Source: Clitopilus passeckerianus (lineage: Eukaryota; Basidiomycota; Agaricomycetes; Agaricales; Entolomataceae). From it: a stretch of 64,000 nucleotides of DNA. How positions within the stretch are numbered: the stretch's first letter is position 1; each line of letters opens with the position of its first letter. Shown here piece after piece: positions 60,101 through 64,000 of this stretch. The position numbers and the translations under genes are program-made. The notes under the pieces are model-generated. The model saw only the letters and a program-made list of their open reading frames with translations. It was not told the DNA's origin and did not search any database. The stretch covers positions 620,001-684,000 of the forward strand of contig CALYLX010000112.1 in the NCBI GenBank assembly GCA_944990035.1, read 5' to 3'.

Positions 60101-62702
60101 CCTGCATCGACGATCAAATGCTTGCAGTTGGTCGAAGTGACGCTGTTTGATTGATCAGACTGCTGTTCAGTGCCGGTAAAATAGATCTTACTCTTCCGGA
60201 ATGATAATGACGGGAGCATTGAGGTCCATGCGAACATCAATCGTCTTATGTGTCTGCAGGGCGTGTTCCAGCCCAGCTCTTGTCTCCTTGCGAAAGCCCT
60301 CGAACGTCTCGCTTGCCGCACTCTATGCAAAAGATTGGCGAGAGTGGATCGAAGAGATAACGTAAACGTACCAAAAGCGCCTCAACGGATTCTAGGTGGC
60401 TGGCCGGAGCCTGGAAGAACTTGTAGATGGCCTCGACATAGCCCCTGTGGTAGACAACCTGTACTCGTCGCATCTTCACGGTAAGCGCACTGTCAGCACG
60501 CTCGTCCAGGGGATTCTTCTCGAAATTGGCATAGAAGAATGGTTCATCGTCTTGCTCGATGCTGTCATTAGATCCAACGGGTGCCTCCCTATGCTTGACG
60601 GAGACAATCTTTTTATGTAGGGTATTTTTCACGATGCCATCCCGAATGGCAAAATCACCCAACGCCATGGAGGCTTCAAAGTTCTCGGCTCTTTGAAGGA
60701 AGCTCGCGTGGAAATCTTGGAATGACATCGAGGTGAGCTCTTGTGGATTGTTATGGGGGTTTGTTTTCAGGGCGAATATGCCCTGGTTGAGCTGGAGGCT
60801 GAAGAGGGCCTTGACGGCATCGCGGGGTGCTTCAAAAGATGCGGCTATAGCGTTCCGCTCGTCATAATCAATGACATCGTACAACTCCTTCTTCTGATCT
60901 TCAGTCATTGGCTGATTGAAGACGTTTTCATCTTTCTTCTTGTTGGCCTCGGAAGATCCCCAAAGCCAACTGGACCAACTTTGCTTGGTAGGCTCAGGCG
61001 GCGCTTGCTCTGCTTGCAGGCGTTTCCGGAGGGCTTCGTCCTTTCGCAGGCGCGACCTGGCGATTGATCGATAGAAGCGGATGTCCTCGTAAGAGAGCTT
61101 CTGTTCTAGCTTCTCGATGTCATGAGAATCCTATCGTTTTGGTGAGTATTCAAATATCAGCCCATATAAGACCACGCTTACGCTTGGAGAGAGGTTGCCG
61201 ATCGCCTTGCGCTCGAACAACTCGATATATCTGTTTCTATCATTGCGACGTTCCGCAAAGTAGGGCCAGGTCCACTGTTTCCTACGCTCCCTGACACTTC
61301 CCAAAACCGCATTACAAGCAAAGACGAGGCGCGACTTCGCTGTGTTATTAATTTCGTCTTGAGCCCAGAATTTTCGGTACTTTAACGTGTTAATCAGTAT
61401 TTATGAGTGGCCACTATGAAGATAGAGAGGCCGACCTGTTGCTTCCGCATGTATACATGATAGGCGTCAAGAAGAAGGATGGTATCTCGATATTGGTTGT
61501 CGTCAACTGCAACGCCGATGGTATCGAGGAATAGCTGAACCTCGAATCGTGGGGTTTTAGGGTCGGCTTTGCGATTGAGATTTATTCTGCCTTCACCGGA
61601 GACTGGATTGAGGATATATTGGTGGTTTGTCTCAGAGTGAGCCGCCTCCTTGGCTTCTTTGGTAGCATTCTGAAAGGTTGGTAAGCTTGGAGAAGATTGG
61701 TAGGAGAAGCGATTTCCGCACAGCGTGGAATATTGATTCTTTCTTGCTAGATTCGAGCTTCCTTACATCGGTGTCAAAATAGATGGCAAGGGATTGTAAT
61801 TTCGCGAGCTTTTGAGCAATAATTAAACGAATTTCTCGGCGCCAAAAACACGATAGACTCACCTTATGAATGGTTCCAGCGGTGCTCTCGATGAACGCGG
61901 CCTCCCAATTGTCGTTTACAGAAACCGCAGTAAAGCCTTCCAGGGTAATTCCTGCCACAAACGGATGCTATTAATATGTCTGGGGTTAGCGTGGTATTGC
62001 GCGGAAGGTTGGGGTAACTCACTTTAGGCACGCTATACTTATCTTCATAGCGTATGTGTATGTTCTTTACAGAGATCTGCAAATTATTCACAACCTTTGC
62101 GAGTAGAGATTCCCAGAAGCCTTGAGGCTGCTGATCGCCAGACTTTTCTGCTTCGCCGCGAAGATGCAATAGCTCTGCGTTCTCCAATCTTTCCCTCTTG
62201 ATTGCCTGGGCCCTCTCCTCTTCCTCTTCTGGGTCTTGTTGATTGTGACTGGAAGGAACGACGAGTAGATATACATCCTCAACGAGGATCTCCACGGGCT
62301 GGTTCCCGAGATTGAGCCAGTGCAGGGAGAGCGAGAACTTTCCAAGATGACCTGGGATACGATTCGACTATGATTCTAGAGCATTGTTGGGAACTAGAAC
62401 GAACGCACCCTCCAAAACATCGATCGGTAGCCGAAACTTGTCTAAAGCGCCTTTCTTGAGCCTTAGAGATCTCAGAGTCAGTTGCCCTATGCAACAGCGC
62501 TTGAATACCCAAAAGATATGGAGATATGCTGAGGCACTGACCTTGTCCGATTCCATAATTGACCTGGTTCAAGTCCAGATTCTCCACATAGGGTGCAAGT
62601 ATCCTGTTGAATAGCTTGAAGGGTGGCTTAGTACAAGCCTCCACTGTCATGAATACTACTCACGACGTTCAAGACCTCCTTTCCTGGGTCGAGCCACCAC
62701 AT
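51133..62702 (-). CDS. VPS13: VPS13 bridge-like lipid transfer protein
   Basis: A gene of 11.6 kb with many exons, protein roughly 3,000 residues. The N-terminal chorein domain reads MWWLDPGKEVLNV, LFNRILAPYVENLDLNQVNY, GIGQ, then PVEILVEDVYLLVVPSS. Long beta-rich repeats (62000-56500) form the lipid groove. The VAB/SHR-BD region (55900-53400) includes PYRLRNRTGSTILVWADDD, PFLIENRSDYPVTLSQT and VPLEKVL-type strands. The VPS13_C/ATG2_C region (52800-51900) has APLEMNALGIKDMHLTMPEL, GSADFIGNPVGLFTNVSSGV and FYEPFHG. The C-terminal PH-like domain reads VLLTRARILSFWVKNLRLEW and ends FNARKRMDS. VPS13 moves phospholipids between membranes at contact sites. Exon limits of this gene were not all derived. 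Confidence 0.96.
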
Positions 62703-63118
62703 TGGAAAGGATGAGTGTATAAGTTAGAATTCAGGATGTACGTTGGGTCATGCAATGCGTTGAGTCTTCAAAGCGAGTCGATGATGCTTGACATTGACAC
62801 TCCAGGGCAACTCACGTCATTATGGCATACGTAAGCAATCATTCTGTTAAGCGGTCAACTCCAGCAACGCAAAGTGCATCCATGAAATTCTGTATTCATG
62901 CATCTAGTACTATGGGGGATGAACTACAAGGGATACATAAATTACGAGCTACACGAGGGGATGGTGGTATCTCAAGAATTTTTGTGTGCAATCCTCTATG
63001 CAGAATATATTAGTATAGCATCAGTATTTAGATTTCGAGGGTATAAGTCCCATGAACGCCCAAAAAGAAGTCCTAGTAACGTCTCTAATCCGACTTGTGA
63101 CTGAGGGCGCGATTAGCA
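62703..63118. other. Intergenic: VPS13 promoter and elongase 3' region
   Basis: 416 nt. No supportable gene or regulatory palindrome seen. Confidence 0.5.
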
Positions 63119-64000
63119 TTATGCAAGAGCAAGGCGAAGCATGAACACATACACTCCGTTTCCGTTGGGATGAGCTGAGCCATTGGTCTTTGGTTTGCTG
63201 GCAGGCTTCTTGTAGGTTTGGAAGTAGAAGTTGATGAACAAACCGAGGTAGCTAGTCAACAGACCGCAGCCGAAGAGAGCAGCCTCTTCACTGCCGGCGC
63301 AATTGCCAATGTGGGGGAGGTGCTGGTAGTGGGTGGCAGCGAAATGAGAGTAGGCTGAAAAGCGTCGGTGAGAAGCGTGTGCTTAATGCAAACTCTGTAT
63401 AACTTACTGCCAATATAGACCAGGAACAGATCAATGACGAATTGAGTGATTTGCATCGAGGTAAGGTACTTTTTCCACCAGATCTTGGCACCACCAGCAG
63501 TCGCGTAATAGTAGTAGTCTGCAGTCGCATTTAGAGAAAGATGAGCCGAGATGACAGTGGGCACCTACACATAATGACATGGACAAGGAGGTTGAGCGTA
63601 ATCACAGCCCAGGACTAGAGATGCGGTCAGAACGGAGTAATTCTAAGCACCTGATTGGCTTACGATGCTGGTGCGACCCTCAAGCTGGGAGTAGCATAGG
63701 AGAGCAGTGGCAGAGTGATGGAAGACGTGAAGGAATTCTACAGTCGCGTCGTAGGTCAGAAAAGAACGCGTTCGACACGTCGAAAGGAGGATTTACGCAT
63801 GGGCTTCTTCTTGAGAGCGAGGAAAACGGTATCGAGTAGCTCGAGGTATTTAAAGTAGTAGTTGATCATATAATAGAATTCCATCCTCTAGAGACTCGTA
63901 ATTGAGAAATTGAAGGATCTATGAAGGGCGGGAAAGTACTCACAGGCGTCCATGCTCCTTCATGGCAGAGGGCGTAGAAAATACCGTGATTCCATGCGGT
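63119..64000 (-). CDS. Fatty-acid elongase (ELO family), C-terminal part
   Basis: The gene runs off the right edge, so the start is missing. Visible from the edge inward: [14 protein letters not shown], the region before LKKKPMR, then [20 protein letters not shown] with the catalytic HxxHH box. Next come [54 protein letters not shown] and [20 protein letters not shown]. These are the 3-ketoacyl-CoA synthase signatures of ELO2/ELO3-type enzymes in the ER membrane, which make very-long-chain acyl-CoA for sphingolipids. I took the stop at 63119, but the last codons after NGNG could be altered by an intron. Confidence 0.93.

Overview
The window is nuclear DNA of a filamentous basidiomycete, most likely a mushroom-forming agaricomycete. 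The evidence is 25 densely packed protein genes, each cut by many very short introns (mostly 44-65 nt), together with protein families that read as agaricomycete versions (TPR-less SGT1, a PARP-UBE2Q-like fusion, Crk1/Ime2-type kinase, REC8, INCENP, VPS13). I see no transposon, rRNA, CRISPR array, plasmid or secondary-metabolite cluster, and no convincing tRNA. Almost everything is conserved housekeeping machinery.

Layout, left to right (strand): GT31-like membrane protein, 5' part only (-, left edge); glutathione S-transferase (-); SGT1 (+); dihydrofolate reductase (+); DMT/SLC35F5-like transporter (+); PPZ phosphatase (-); 40S ribosomal protein uS17/RPS11 (-); DNA ligase I (+); mitochondrial pyruvate carrier MPC1 (-); conserved fungal protein (+); isopentenyl-diphosphate isomerase (-); meiotic kleisin REC8 (-); INCENP/SLI15 (+); DCP2 (+); PARP-UBE2Q fusion (+); crotonase (-); PRPP synthetase (+); RCK/MAK-type kinase (+); complex I 13-kDa zinc-finger subunit (-); conserved protein with a CxxC (+); HSP104 (+); NIPA-like magnesium transporter (+); DENN-domain Rab GEF (+); VPS13 (-); fatty-acid elongase, 3' part only (-, right edge). 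No operon-like pathway cluster is evident. Several neighbours share short divergent promoters (GST/SGT1, RPS11/LIG1, MPC1/conserved protein, REC8/INCENP, crotonase/PRS, complex I subunit/conserved protein).

Three things stand out. First, the genes are rich in micro-exons. A 6-nt exon in the complex I subunit completes its zinc-binding CxxC, and the best model of the PRPP synthetase gene needs an exon of a single nucleotide. Second, at least 17 places in otherwise well-conserved genes show a reading-frame slip that one missing base would repair, usually in a homopolymer. This looks like an indel artefact of the sequence and not mass gene decay, and it must be kept in mind when reading coding features. 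Third, a PARP-type ADP-ribosyltransferase domain is fused to a UBE2Q-like ubiquitin-conjugating domain, with the usual third catalytic residue (Glu) apparently absent.

Exon limits were worked out by hand from splice signals plus conservation. Summed exon lengths close the frame exactly for PPZ1, RPS11, SGT1, DHFR, MPC1, DCP2, PRS and the complex I subunit. For GST, DMT and IDI they close with exactly one added base.
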